Origin: Siphonodentalium dalli
Lineage: Eukaryota; Mollusca; Scaphopoda; Gadilida; Siphonodentaliidae
Reading direction: 5' to 3'
DNA: 64,000 bases
Assembly: GCA_032622095.1 (NCBI GenBank)
Contig: CP136069.1
Location: forward strand, 100,966,278 to 101,030,277
Shown: piece after piece, positions 45,836 through 57,670 of the stretch
How the letters are laid out: each line of letters begins with the position of its first letter
Position numbering within the stretch: position 1 is the stretch's first letter
Translations under genes and position numbers: made by a program
Notes under the pieces: generated by a model
The model's input: only the letters and a program-made list of their open reading frames with translations
Database searches by the model: none
What the model was told of the DNA's origin: nothing

Positions 45836-46280
45836 TCTCGTGGCTGGTTCAGAATTTAAAAATCCGGGACTCGTGCTTGTACTTAAATTTGAATCTCAAC
45901 TTGGATCCAAATGTGAGTTTGGACTCTGATTTAACTCGAATTGAAACAGTAGTTTCTTAAACTTTTTGTTTGTTAATTTAATCCAACTTGACCTGATTTT
46001 AAGTGACTATGGATTTTTGTTATCTCGAGTCTCTCTTGAATCTGATTAATTAGACTCAGATTGTAACCTGAGTTTGATTAATTAGATCTAAGTTTGAACA
46101 TGTTCGGCTGGCTCAGAATTTAGACAAATCTGGACTTATATACTAGTACCGAATCTTGAATCTCAACTTGGACACATATCTGTGTTTGGATTTTGATACA
46201 ATCTAAATTACATTAGAATTGTTTATGCATCCCCTTCTGATTATTCTAATCCAACGTAACTTGATAGGTGCACGGGGCTA
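45836..46280. repeat. Array outside the CACTG repeats, right
   Basis: Direct-orientation relative of 38730-39138, with about one and a half units (GGTTCAGAATTTAAAAATCC and later GGCTCAGAATTTAGACAAATC). Confidence 0.65.
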
Positions 46281-47600
46281 GTCCGATCTTCCAAATTAGC
46301 TTTAGAATTATACACCAGAGTATGAACTGTTAAACTGTTTTGGGTTTGGAATTTTTATCAATTTAAACTTTATAATGTGTGAAGTGGTATGGGTCATGAA
46401 CGTCGATACTCACTGTTAACGTAACACTAAATAACTGTGTAGACTACATGTATGCCCACGCCGATTGAAGGGACTCAGAAGGTCATAAATTACACATTAA
46501 ACCTGCCTGTACATATTGCTAGAATCTTCAGTTGTCGTTTCACTTGTATATTCCTTTCCTTGCGTTACTAATCAGTCCTTGGCACTGACTTTTAAACGCT
46601 CACAATGAGTATAGATTATTTCCTTCTCGATATCATAACAACACTGCCTTTTTCGTACATATACTTATGAGAGCTCGGTCTTGTTTCCGTCCCAAATTCC
46701 GACACTCGTGTGGTATGTGGGACTGAAGCGACTCCATGCTCTCACTCAAATTAGTAACATATTTCCTTTCCTGGTTGTTACTAAAGCCGCGTTTCGATGT
46801 TTCGACAGATGAGTTTCCTGTTGTATATATGTTTTGTTACATTGAGTCATATAACTTGTTATACTTCTCTCATAACTTGTACCACTGCTTCTATTCTGAA
46901 CTGTGCTAGCACTCACAACTGATTTGTTGTGTCGCATGCCCATCTTCGTGCACCTAAACAAAATAATATGAATGTCCAAAACCTATTCAAATCAACTGAA
47001 CTGAAATTATCGAACATAAAACTTCCAAGGGAATTTCGTAACCAGATCGAGCCAATCTACTTGCCTGAACAATCTTACCTATTATACTTCACTCATTTTC
47101 TAAATGATTGATATCTCACAATACAGAGCAATATTGGTTCTTTCTGCTGCTATGCCGTCAGACCGCACCGGAACAAATGTTTTGACAGACAATCTTCGCT
47201 TTACTGCGTTTTTTACATCTCTCTGAGAATTAAAGGTCTGAGTTGCGATTTATCTTGCAGAATTATCCTTCTTACTCATGTTATGTTTGGCAACCCTCTT
47301 CCAGAAAATATTTTAGGCAATTTGGAAACTTTGATGACCCATAACAATATCTTCAGCGCGCTGTCGTCTGTGGACAGGGGTTAACCCAAGATCATTAATC
47401 GAACATGTACACTTGAATATTTTTCCATATATACTGCATTTATGTCTGCATTTTACTTAATTACTATACTCATTTTGTTATTAATTGGATGTGTCGAGCG
47501 TAATCCAGTTCCACGTGACGACGGCATGGCTTCCTTTTGTTAAACCCACAAAGTATAAGGAACAAACTAGATACGATATCGGTCGAAATGAATGATTTTG
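46280..47600. other. Non-coding stretch, nothing recognised
   Basis: AT-rich, no recognisable exon or transposon end. The leader of the following non-LTR element probably begins somewhere after 47100. Confidence 0.35.
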
Positions 47601-47604
47601 ATGT

Positions 47605-48342
47605 GTGCATGTTGATAACACGGATATATTTGTTGAGGGTTTTAACGACGTTGTGAGAAATGATAGAACAGACAGGGTATGGGGTGGGGTGGCTATTTAT
47701 GTTAGAGATACCATTGCATTCAAATTTCGTGGCGACTCAGCTACCCCCAACCTGGTATCTGTATGGGTTGAGCTCATAAAACCTCCTCATATCCTAGTAG
47801 GTTGCTTTTATCGACCACCGAATTCTCTTACTTCTGTCTGGGATGACATTGAAAAATCAATTGGTGTGGCACGAGATAGTGGTTTAGAGATAATAATCGC
47901 AGGCGATTTTAACGAAGATCAGAAACCGAATTCTCATGGACATATTAATGATATGTGTAGCGCATGTGGCGTAAAACAGATAATAAAATCACCTACCCAT
48001 TTCTCTGAGAGTTCGAAAACATTAGACCTTTACCTAGTAAGTGACCCAAAATCTATCGCATCTTGGAAGGTATTATATCTAAGATCCATTTTATTCGGAC
48101 ATGAAACGATACCATTGTCCGGTTAGAATCGACCTTAGTTATTTACACACTAGACAGAAAAACTCTCTCCGACGTATGTTGTGGAATTACAACATGGCTG
48201 ATTTTGAATCGATGAATAATGCATTTTACGATTGGGACCGCTCTGGTGAACTCGACTCCTTGAGCGCCGACTCTTTAGCTGAAGCTGTAACTACCAAAAT
48301 TATCTCGATGGCAACTTCTTTCATACCACACAAGAGCGCAAC
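47605..48342 (+). pseudogene. Non-LTR retrotransposon endonuclease domain (5'-truncated)
   Basis: The frame encodes DNTDIFVEGFNDVVRNDRTD, WGGVAIYVRD, LVGCFYRPPN, EIIIAGDFNEDQ and ESSKTLDLYLVSDP, which are ordered APE-endonuclease blocks (the GDFN block is the catalytic core). The first catalytic residues (N and E of the N-terminus) are absent. At 48101 the reading frame shifts, then continues as a basic linker until it is cut by the hAT-like insert at 48343. The endonuclease would nick the target strand for target-primed reverse transcription. Confidence 0.85.
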
Positions 48343-49114
48343 CAGGGGTGGCGCCAGTGGGGGGCACGGGGGGGGGGGGGGGGGGGGGGGGCTACAGCCC
48401 CTTGTCGGGGAGCTCTAGCCCCCTCGTCGGGGAGGACTTGTCGGGGATTTTCTATATGTAAGTCGGTTGTGTGTATAAGATGAAGTAATCATGTACAGAC
48501 TGTCAGTGTGGGAAAGTGTCAGAGAGAGAACATACAGCGGAATATATCCCACACAAAATATTCATGGCACATGTTCCCATTAAACCCGGGGGGGGGGGGG
48601 GTATTCCCCTGTATTGTTACAACATCAGCGTTTTAGTGGTAATGAAAATATATTGAAACATGTGTGCTTTATCATTGCTGGCTACTCTGGCATTCGTCAC
48701 AATGGCCACATTGGTCAATATAACCATTGAGTACCTACAGTATGACCACATGTTAGCTATATCCCCGACAGTGAAACACCATGCTGGCACTTGCAACTAA
48801 TGAAATTAGAAATTAGAACTGACACAGAAGACAAGTGGCCTCCCTAGGATATAGGAATTTTCACAACAATTCATGGGTTTTAATCTTCGAGTTATCTCAT
48901 CTGATAATTATGGCTGATGTATTGCTAAACTTTATGACGACTCCCTCGCATTTTGGCCCGGCCCGGAACCATCATGTGTCATGTGGTTTTGTTCATTGGT
49001 TCGCCACACACACTATGTGCGCTCATTTCACATACCAACAGGCAATATGGTGTAATTTAGTGTATCCCCCCCCCCTGTCGGGGAGCACAGGGGGATTTTC
49101 TGGTGCCACCCCTG
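48343..49114. mobile_element. hAT-like non-autonomous element inside the non-LTR retrotransposon
   Basis: Ends CAGGGGTGGCGCCAG and CTGGTGCCACCCCTG are 15-bp inverted repeats with one mismatch. The 8-bp AGCGCAAC lies at 48335-48342 and again at 49115-49122, a perfect target duplication. CAGGG ends with an 8-bp duplication are diagnostic of hAT. Removing the element with one duplication copy rejoins the retrotransposon linker frame. The 772-bp body has G and C runs (48369-48390, 48589-48601) and no transposase. Confidence 0.92.
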
Positions 49115-49122
49115 AGCGCAAC

Positions 49123-49640
49123 TATTCGTAAAGGGTGTCCCCCGTGGTTGACATGCAACATCCGCAAAATAATTCGTGAGCGCAGAAGGCTACATAATAA
49201 AGCAAAACGAATTGACTCTCCTCTCGACTGGGCGAACTATAGGAAAAGCGAAATGAGGTCATATCAGTGATCAGGAAATCGAAAAGAGAACATAATTCCA
49301 AATTAGAAAAGAAACTAAATGATAACGCATGTGACGCTTCGACGTGGTGGAAAACACTTCAAAGAGCATTGTTTTCTCCCCGATGGCACAAAGTATCCCG
49401 CCGATAACTGATGGAACCAATATATACGTATCTCCCCATGACAAAGCAACCTGCTTTAATGACTATTTCTGTAGCATAACATATGTAAATGATGATGGTG
49501 CTACTCTTCCCCCCAGATGTTTTGACACATGGAGACAAACTCTTTCTGAAATAAAATTAACCGCTGATGAACTGCGAGAGGCCCCCAAATCGGTCAATCC
49601 GACGAGGACCAAATACATCACAAAATATTAAAACAGTGTG
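49123..49640 (+). pseudogene. Non-LTR retrotransposon linker between endonuclease and RT
   Basis: Continues the linker (IRKGCPPWLTCNIRK, then RRRLHNKAK and DWANYRKSEM), stop at about 49267, then WWKTLQRALFSP, PHDKATCFNDYFCSI and a LTADELREAPKSVNPTR segment just before RT motif 0. Stops and frameshifts mark it as dead. It is interrupted near 49650. Confidence 0.8.
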
Positions 49641-49650
49641 CTTACTCATT

Positions 49651-49825
49651 ACGATACGATACGATACGATTTATTTGCATAAACACCAATAAAGGCAGTA
49701 TGCTAACGATACAAATAGTAATAAAACAATAAACAATTAATAAACAATTACATGTGAACATGGCATGTCTAGCTATATGTATTTTATTGTGTGATGGCAA
49801 GCATAATATTCATTCAGAATTATAA
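49651..49825 (-). mobile_element. Short SINE/non-LTR tail insertion with (TCGTA)n tail
   Basis: TACGATACGATACGATACGA followed by TTTATTTGCATAAACACC interrupts the RT frame. Read on the minus strand it is a 3' end with a (TCGTA)n tail, similar in style to 29829 and 30945. The target duplication is not clear and the right edge is approximate. Confidence 0.5.
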
Positions 49826-51600
49826 AATAAAATTATGTTATCCGCTCACCAACATATTCAACCGCTATCTCAACGAATCATATTCCCCCCTAGAATGGAA
49901 ACGGTCAAATGTTGTGCCAATTCATAAAAAAGTTGACGAGAGTAAAATGTCTAACTATATGCCTGTTTCACTGCTCAGCTGTGTATCAAAAGTGTTTGAG
50001 AAATGTATATATAAAACAATTTGGGACTTATTAACACTTAATGGGCAAGTGTCAAATTTACAGTCAGGATTTGTCCGTAGTGATTCCACTGTCTTTCAAC
50101 TCACCGATATCTACTATTACATTGCAGACTCATTTGACCAAGGTAAGGAAATAAGATATGTCTTCTCTGTTGTTAGCAAATCGTTTAATAAGGTATGGCA
50201 CACAGGTTTATTGTACAAACTTGAACGTATTGGTATCACTGGTAAATTACTTCAATTGATCGATAGTTATTTAAGTCAACACCAACAACGAGTAACAATC
50301 GACAATGAAAACTCAGATTGGAAACCCGTAAAAGCAGGTGTTCCCCAAGGATGATCCTTGGACCTTTACTATTTATTGTTTATATAAATGATATCTCTGA
50401 AAATGTTACTTGTCATATTCGACTTTTTGCTGACGATACATCCATGTTTCTTACTATAGAAGATCCAGACAGAGCAGCAGATCTGATGAATATGAATATC
50501 GCGAGACTAGCTAATTGGTAACATCAGTGGCTTGTTACTTTTAATCCTCAAAAAACTGAATCTCTTCTCATCTCTAGAAAGCGAACACCCATAGACCACC
50601 CACCACTTCAGATGTCCAATTCTATTATCACAGAAGTTAGTTCGCTTAAGCACTTAGGATTAACATTTGACAATCAAGCGAAATGGGCTGCCCACATAGA
50701 TGATATCACAGATAGAGCTTGGAAGAAAATTAATATAATGCGAATGCATAGATTTTCGCTGAATAGAAAGACCCTTAAAAAAATAATATTTTTCTTACAT
50801 TCGTCCAATCATAGAATATGCTGCACCAGTATGGGACAATTGTACAGGTGAATTGAGAACACGACGTGAAAACATTCAATTTGAAGCAGCAAGGGTTGTT
50901 TCAGGAGCCACGCGTAGCACTAACAATAGCGACCTTCTATCCGAACTTGAGTGCGAAACATTATCAGAAAGGAGAAATTTTTTTAAACTACATCAGTTTT
51001 ACAAAATGTTTGTTAGATCATCACCATCCCATTTATACAACACGATTAACACCGATACCCCGGGTTCCCAGAGATATAATTTTAGGAGAAACGATTTAAG
51101 ACCTCCGCAAGCTGACTACTCGGCATATATGAACACCTTCCTCCCATCTGCTACTCGCCTGTGGAATGATTTACAACCCGAAACTAAAATCGCAAAAGTC
51201 TTTAGAGATATTAAAGTCACGACAGGACATAGAAAAACGTAGAAATTCATTGAAAGTCCAACATTTTAATTATTGTTTTAATCGCGAAACTCAAATATTA
51301 AGACTCAAATGTAGTAATCTAAATCGTGACCTTCGTGAAAACCAATTACGAGATTGTGACAAATGTGTATGAGGGGAAGTAGAACTTCTATTATTCTGTC
51401 AAAGATATATTCAACTCAGGTCTGACTCATTCTCAAAAATTGACCCGACTTTCCTAAATACCAAGATCTTACTGAAAGGCATACAATTGCTATCATCTGA
51501 TATAAATAATGAAATATTCAGAGCTACGGAATACTTTATTAAAAAAAACGGTCGTTTCAAACAATACACTAACAATTCAACGGCATAGCACCGATATCCC
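49826..51600 (+). pseudogene. Non-LTR retrotransposon reverse transcriptase and C-terminal domain
   Basis: Blocks in order: PLEWKRSNVVPIHKK, NYMPVSLLSCVSKVFEKCIY, LQSGFVRSDST, VVSKSFNKVWH (usual D of the first catalytic position is V), AGVPQG with a frameshift, then ILGPLLFIVYINDIS, RLFADDTSMF (catalytic DD), TFNPQKTESLLIS, LKHLGLTFD and the thumb. A C-terminal segment runs through RLWNDLQPETKIAK and a degraded CDKCV..LLLFCQRY finger to about 51590. At least four frameshifts or stops occur. Together with 47605-49640 it is one 4-kb element split by two younger insertions. Confidence 0.88.
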
Positions 51601-52060
51601 ATGGAGTTTCCATATTTAGTTTCCACATTTAGTTTCAAATAGTTCGTTTCATAAGTTAGTTTCAAATTTTTCACAACAGTGGTACCGACTTTTCTTTCAA
51701 ATACACACTCTTTATCTCTATCGATCTACATTTCTCTGTCTCGTATTCCTTGTGAATACACCCTCTCTCCTTATTACCTACATAAGCTTACTTATCCTTT
51801 CAACACATATTGTAAACTCGTCTGTACATCATAATATTAATATACCATCATTTCTTTTTCGAACTCGGCCACTTGCCATTCTCGCTTTCTTGATTTATAC
51901 AATCTTTCTACTTGTCTGACCAGATAGCTCAACAAAAGCAGATATCTGCTTGCTGCTAAATCCTCTTCCCCTTTTCTATTCTACTCATGTTTCCATCATC
52001 AAAATGTTGTTCATCATAAATGTTATATTAATTGGGGCAAATAAATATTGTTTAAATCAA
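51600..52060 (+). other. 3' UTR of the non-LTR retrotransposon
   Basis: Pyrimidine-rich AT sequence with a duplicated TTTAGTTTC..ATAGTTCG word ends near GGGGCAAATAAATATTGTTT (52035-52055), the likely element 3' end. Confidence 0.4.
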
Positions 52061-52079
52061 CTGGTCGTGTTTAATTCAT

Positions 52080-54900
52080 CGAGAAAATTATAATGCATGT
52101 TGTCTTTTATACTGGTTATAGTGGGACTGTTATATTTGTGCATAATACTTACTGGAGCTTAGAATGCTAATATTGGAATGTAAATTGAACTTAAATCTAT
52201 GTCACTTCTACTTGATGACAGTCAACTTCTCATTGAAGGACTTATGCGGCCAACAAAGTAACTTTACGTTATCACAAAGTCATCCCTGTTCTGATTAAGA
52301 TGAGCTTGTCCCATTGTGATACGCCATCATACGGTGACAAACAACCCGTCAATTAAATAAAAAATATGGATACTTCCGATGTTAGACCACAATATAAGCC
52401 TTGTCACTGGTTGGCGACTTTTTAAGATGGCCGACGTTCCATCGATTGGGTCAGATTCTTAACGTCAGATCCATCGGCAAAGGTAAACGTTCTGGAGTAG
52501 CATCCATTTTTAAACAGTCGACAGTGCGAGCAGATTTTGGTCAATATTATAATATTATTTAAGTTATTCTGAGTGAATGTACCAAATATAGAATTGTATT
52601 ATGGCCATGTCATCTGCAGAGTTAGGCGACGATGCTACCAATCAGACGTCTAAGCGATGGACGGTGACCGCATTAAAAGATTTTCTACGGAAGAGATGGT
52701 TGAGACTTTCACCGGAGATAAATACATAAAGTCTTGTTGCTCGTTCGTTTTCGGTTGCTCGTTCGTTCTCGTCATGGCAACATAAATTGAATATTATATA
52801 TTAATAAATTATATGAATTTTTTTTGGATCATTTCCTATGGGAGACCTTTTTCACATGTATTCCTCATTTGAGCTGAAGCACATATCATTTACGCTCAAG
52901 CGCATATCATTTACGCTAAAGCGCAAATCATCTACTCAGAAAGTAAAGTGCGTATCATTTGCGCTGAAGCTCCAAATAAGGAAATTATGGAATAAATGTG
53001 AAAAAGGCCTCCCATAATTTCCACTTGTATTTAAACACTTGAGTCTTAAAATTGACATTCACCGAGAAATGTGTCCCTGTTTCAGGGTTTGATTTCTGAA
53101 AAGCATTAAATGCATATGGGATGCCAATTCACATTTATTAAAGCGTAATTACATTTAGTCTCGTACCTGGCTAAGACGCTCTGCTCACTGTTCCATACAA
53201 CTCCACGACGTGACGCTTCTTGTCGGAGCGTTTAACGCCTTATTAGTGGAGTAGATTAAGTCAAATATTCAAATCATGAAACTTTGCACATATGTACATA
53301 TTCACATACTTATTGTTATTAGATATGGAGCCCACGCTGATATTTCACTTTAACCGCTCTTTTAAGGGGTTTTCCGTAGAGCGTTTCATGATGACAGAAA
53401 ATTAAATGTCGCAATTAATCTTACCATTAATTAAGCGATTTAAAATTAGGCATATACAGTAAGTATGACTCGGAGAGAATAATGCCACATTTTTAAGGGT
53501 AAAACGGGAACTCCCCGTCCAAGATGGCCATCAAAATGGCAGGTGAATGATATTTGACGTTCTTTCACTAATATCTTCTAGATCAGGTATGGAACTGGTT
53601 CGGAAATGTGACTTTATTTTTGTATTGTTCATGTTAAGTGATTATTGGAGCAATAAAATTTGTCATTCGTGTGATCACAGTCTCTTACGATCCCTCAATA
53701 ATTCGATTATACAGAACACGGTATGAAATTTCACAAAAAATGACCATTATGATTCTAGTCATATTTTAACAAGAAATTGACAGAAATGTGCAAATTAATT
53801 GAGGCATACAATTACTTATGAATATTTTAACTCAATGGAACAAAAATTGTCACTTTATCTGAAAGTGGCTGCCAAACTGGCGGCCAAAACCTGGAAAAGG
53901 TAAATATTGCCCCATCATGCCATGTAATCGCATATAAGTGTGATTGACGAATACAATTGGCTATGCTTTCTTACATACATTAAATTCTAACATTTCTGAT
54001 GCACATTGGTTAAGTCATGGACGTAAATGAGATGGATTACTTACTTATTACTTACTTACAGGCAACTCTCGAAGAGTAACGCAATATATCGCGGATTCTT
54101 TTGTTTGCCAATTAACGAGCGCCTGACTGCGAGATCGCCTGTTGCTATAACCACGGCGTAAACAAAATGGCGTCTTTTGATTTCGTTTAGTGTCGGAATA
54201 GTGTCGATAGCACACAATGTTTCCTTTCTGACGCTAGCTTCTTTCATTTACCCGCTTATAATAAATACTTGAATTAACTTTACATTGAATACATTTAGTT
54301 TATTGTTTATAGTGGCCTAATAAAAGTGGGAAAACACCTACTGGACATTAAAATAAAGCTTTGAAATTGAAGCATCATACTCAGTCATATAGAAGGAGCA
54401 TTGTTGTCATTTCCGCCGAATTAGTTCTTAACTAAAAGAGCGTAATTACGCAACTATATTAATGACATATCATGTTGGTGAATGCTCAATTAGCAAAACG
54501 ACGAACGTTATGAGATTAGCGGTCGCTTAGTTTGATCATTATGCAAAGTTTTATTTTAGAACGTATATAAGTAAGTACAATACTCACGTTTTTTAGATGT
54601 AGATATCCTTTCAAAAGCAAAACACAAGACAATCCCGCATACGACGAAAACAAGTGTGAAATGAGATCTCGCGAAGTCACGCGATCCGCGATATTTCATA
54701 TACCGGCGTTTGGCCAAGCACTGCGGCTTCTAATCGCCCCATATATACATCGCTGGTTAAGTGTTACTAATGTAACCACTGAAATTACCAGAATTGTTGG
54801 ATTTTATATCACAAACTTTACATCAAAATCGTCAAAAATTGACTTTTCAGGTTTGGACCATTTATTCAAGTAAATGGAACTATCTTTGGTATCAAAGATG
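52080..54900. other. Non-coding stretch, one MITE
   Basis: Apart from the MITE at 52837-53016 I recognise no gene or element end. The segment 53500-53560 has GTCCAAGATGGCCATCAAAATGG, a word common in dispersed repeats. Confidence 0.4.
52837..53016. mobile_element. 180-bp hairpin MITE
   Basis: TATGGGAGACCTTTTTCACA and TGTGAAAAAGGCCTCCCATA are inverted ends of about 28 bp. ATTTCC occurs immediately outside both ends, a possible 6-bp duplication. The interior has tandem CGCATATCATTTACGCT-like words. Confidence 0.7.
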
Positions 54901-54914
54901 TTTATTGTTTTTTT

Positions 54915-57458
54915 ATCTGTCTTAAATGTGCCAAACTAATTAGAGGAGCGGTCTTGACCAGAATTTTTTTTTTTTTTTCTTTTACACACGGAAAAATTAT
55001 ATATCATATGAAAGTAGAAGATATAGGCTTCATGTTTCGCCCTGCTGTAAAATGTGAAAGTGGTGCGGTTGCCATGGAAACAGAATGTAAACAATGTAGA
55101 CACAGTTTGATATTAAACCATTTCCGCAAATGGTAAAAACTAATTTAAGCCCATTCTAGGACAGGGACAGACGTTGAAGATAATTTATTGATGATTTGTC
55201 CACTATAACTATGTTCCAACGATTCCAGTATTAAATAGGATGCACATATAGGTTATACGGGTCTTTATTGCCATTTTGGGGTGAAAAATGGTGATTTTTC
55301 CAAAAAATAATTTTGGAATCGGAACATTTATTGAATACTACATTGGTTACAGTAATAATTTATGCATTATTATGATGGCATCATACGTGTACTTAAAATT
55401 AATTTGGATAAAACTGCCGAAAAGGCCCAATAACAAGAGAAATACCTGTTACCATGGAAACGATATTTAAAAATACAAAAAATGCCGTTATTGGAAAGAA
55501 ATGAAGACATATAACCCTTGCGACACAATATAACTTTTTGAAATTTATTTTTATGACATGCACTTTTAATCCGGACTTCTGTGTTGGGTAATTGATGCGG
55601 TTTATTCAGCTGTTGTCATGGAAACGGACAAAAGTTCGCCAAATAATGATGTTTTTTTCCCCATAGAGCTGACATTTAAAGCATGTAATTTTATGAAGCA
55701 AAGCGTATTATGACAACCCGTTATAGATGTCTTAAAACCTTTTTCAAAGATTACTATTTCCCAATTAGCCCAGTAGTAGCTAGGATACACATATAGGATA
55801 TGAAGGTTTTATTGCCATTTTGGGCTAAAAACTGTTAATTTTTTCAAAAAATGCGATAATTTTGGAATTGAAACATTTATTTGATACTACATTGGTTACA
55901 GTAATAATTTATACATATTATGATGGCTTCTTACGTGTGCTTCAATCTAGTTTTAATAAAACTGCAGAAAAAACCCAATACCCTGAGAAATACCTATCAC
56001 CATGGAAACGATATTAAAAAATACACAAAATTTCATTATTGGAAAGAAATGAAGTTCTATAACCATTGCGACACAAATTAACGTTTTGAATAATGAATAA
56101 TGATGTTTTCCCCTATAAACCGGACATTTAAATTGTGAATTTTATAAAGCAAAACATATTGTAACAACCTGTTATATGTATCTCAAAATCTTCAACTCGT
56201 ATATATAATACAATAGGGGATAAGAGAACCCCTAAGACGACTTTCCTGCAGGTTTGCCAGACAAATTTACCATTATGTGAACGCACCCTGACATGGTACT
56301 CATCAGACTCAGAGTCCACGTGTTTTGATCATTTTATTCCCAATTTCTCAGCTGTTTCTGTGGAGACGAAAATTGTCGAAATAGTGATGAGTTTTGCACA
56401 ATTTTTTTTATTATTGGAAATTGTGTGAAAAATTACGGGTACGTTTAAAAACCAACACCACGTATCTGGAAAATGCCATGATAGGATTTTAAAAGATTCG
56501 CTGTCTGGGAATTATGAAACTGATTTGAAAGCAAATAGTTGATGATTATAAGCTACATCCCTAAATAGTAATTACCTGTACTGACTCAGAATAATGGCCT
56601 AACAAGTTCCTGGAATATATCACATCCGAACCCCTTTGGGTCAAATGTAGACCTGCATGATTAACATGGGTCATGTAGTGTGATAATAGTGAGGATAATT
56701 GCTATGCAAATGTGGTGATATGGTATGTCATAGCTGCCTTATGTCAAGCTCAGGCAATATATCCGGTTAATATATCAATATATGTGGTTAGTTAGTCAAT
56801 AGATGCAGCCTCTTTGAAATTATATTTGGCTACTTTGTCAATATTGGAGGTTAGTTAGTCAATATATGCAGATAATTTGTCAATATATGTGGTTACTTAA
56901 GTCAATATATGCAGCTACTTTGCAAATATATGCAGCTATGTTTCATATATATGTGGTTAGTTGGTCAATACTTTGGCCATTAATTTGGTTAGTTAGTCAA
57001 TATATGTAGCAAATTAGTCAATATATGCGGTTAGTTAGTCAATATATGTGGTTAGTTAGTCATTATATATGCTGTTACTTAGTCAATATATGTGTCAGTT
57101 AGTCATTATATGCAGTTACTTAGTCAATATATGCAGTTAGTTAGTCATTATATGCAGCTACTTAGTCAATAAATGTGGTTAGTTAGTCATTATGTGTAGA
57201 TAATTAGTCAATATATGTGGCTAGTTAGTCATTATATGCAGTTTCTTTGTCAATAAATGTGGTCAGTTAGTCAATATATACATATACTTTGTCAAAATGT
57301 GCAATTGCATTGACAATATATGCAGCTAATTTATCAATATATGGTTAGTTGGTCATTATATGCAGCTACTTAGTCAATAGATGTGGTTAGTTAGTCATTA
57401 TGTGTAGATACTTAGTCAATAAATGCGGTTAGTTAGTCAATATATGCATCTACTTTGT
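54915..57458 (+). repeat. Left arm of a giant palindrome
   Basis: From the GAGCGGTCTTG word near 54943 to about 57458 the sequence is mirrored on the other strand at 57459-63825 once younger insertions are removed. The arm contains two diverged 545-bp tandem units (55335-55530 matches 55885-56085), X-box-like sites at 55068, 55448, 55612 and 55996, and a minisatellite at its inner end. A short open frame (MKVEDIGFMFRPAVKCESGA..) at 55009-55136 is mirrored in the right arm. Confidence 0.9.
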
Positions 57459-57670
57459 CTAAGTAGCTGCATATAATGACAAACTGACCACATATATTGA
57501 CAAAGTAGCTGCATATAATGACTATCTAATCGCATATATTGACTAAGTAGCAAAATATAATGACTAACTGATCACATATATTGACTAAGTAGTTGCATAT
57601 AATGACTGACTAACACATATATTGACAAAGAAACTGCATATAATGACTAACTAACCGCATATATTGACTA
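56755..57670. repeat. Minisatellite GTTAGTTAGTCAATATATGTG at the palindrome centre
   Basis: Units of about 22-24 bp run forward to about 57458 and then turn to the reverse complement (TGACTAACTAACCACATATA). The turning point ATCTACTTTGTCTAAGTAGC is the centre of symmetry. Reverse units continue at 60488-60605 and 61561-61965 beyond the Helitron insertions. Confidence 0.9.
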
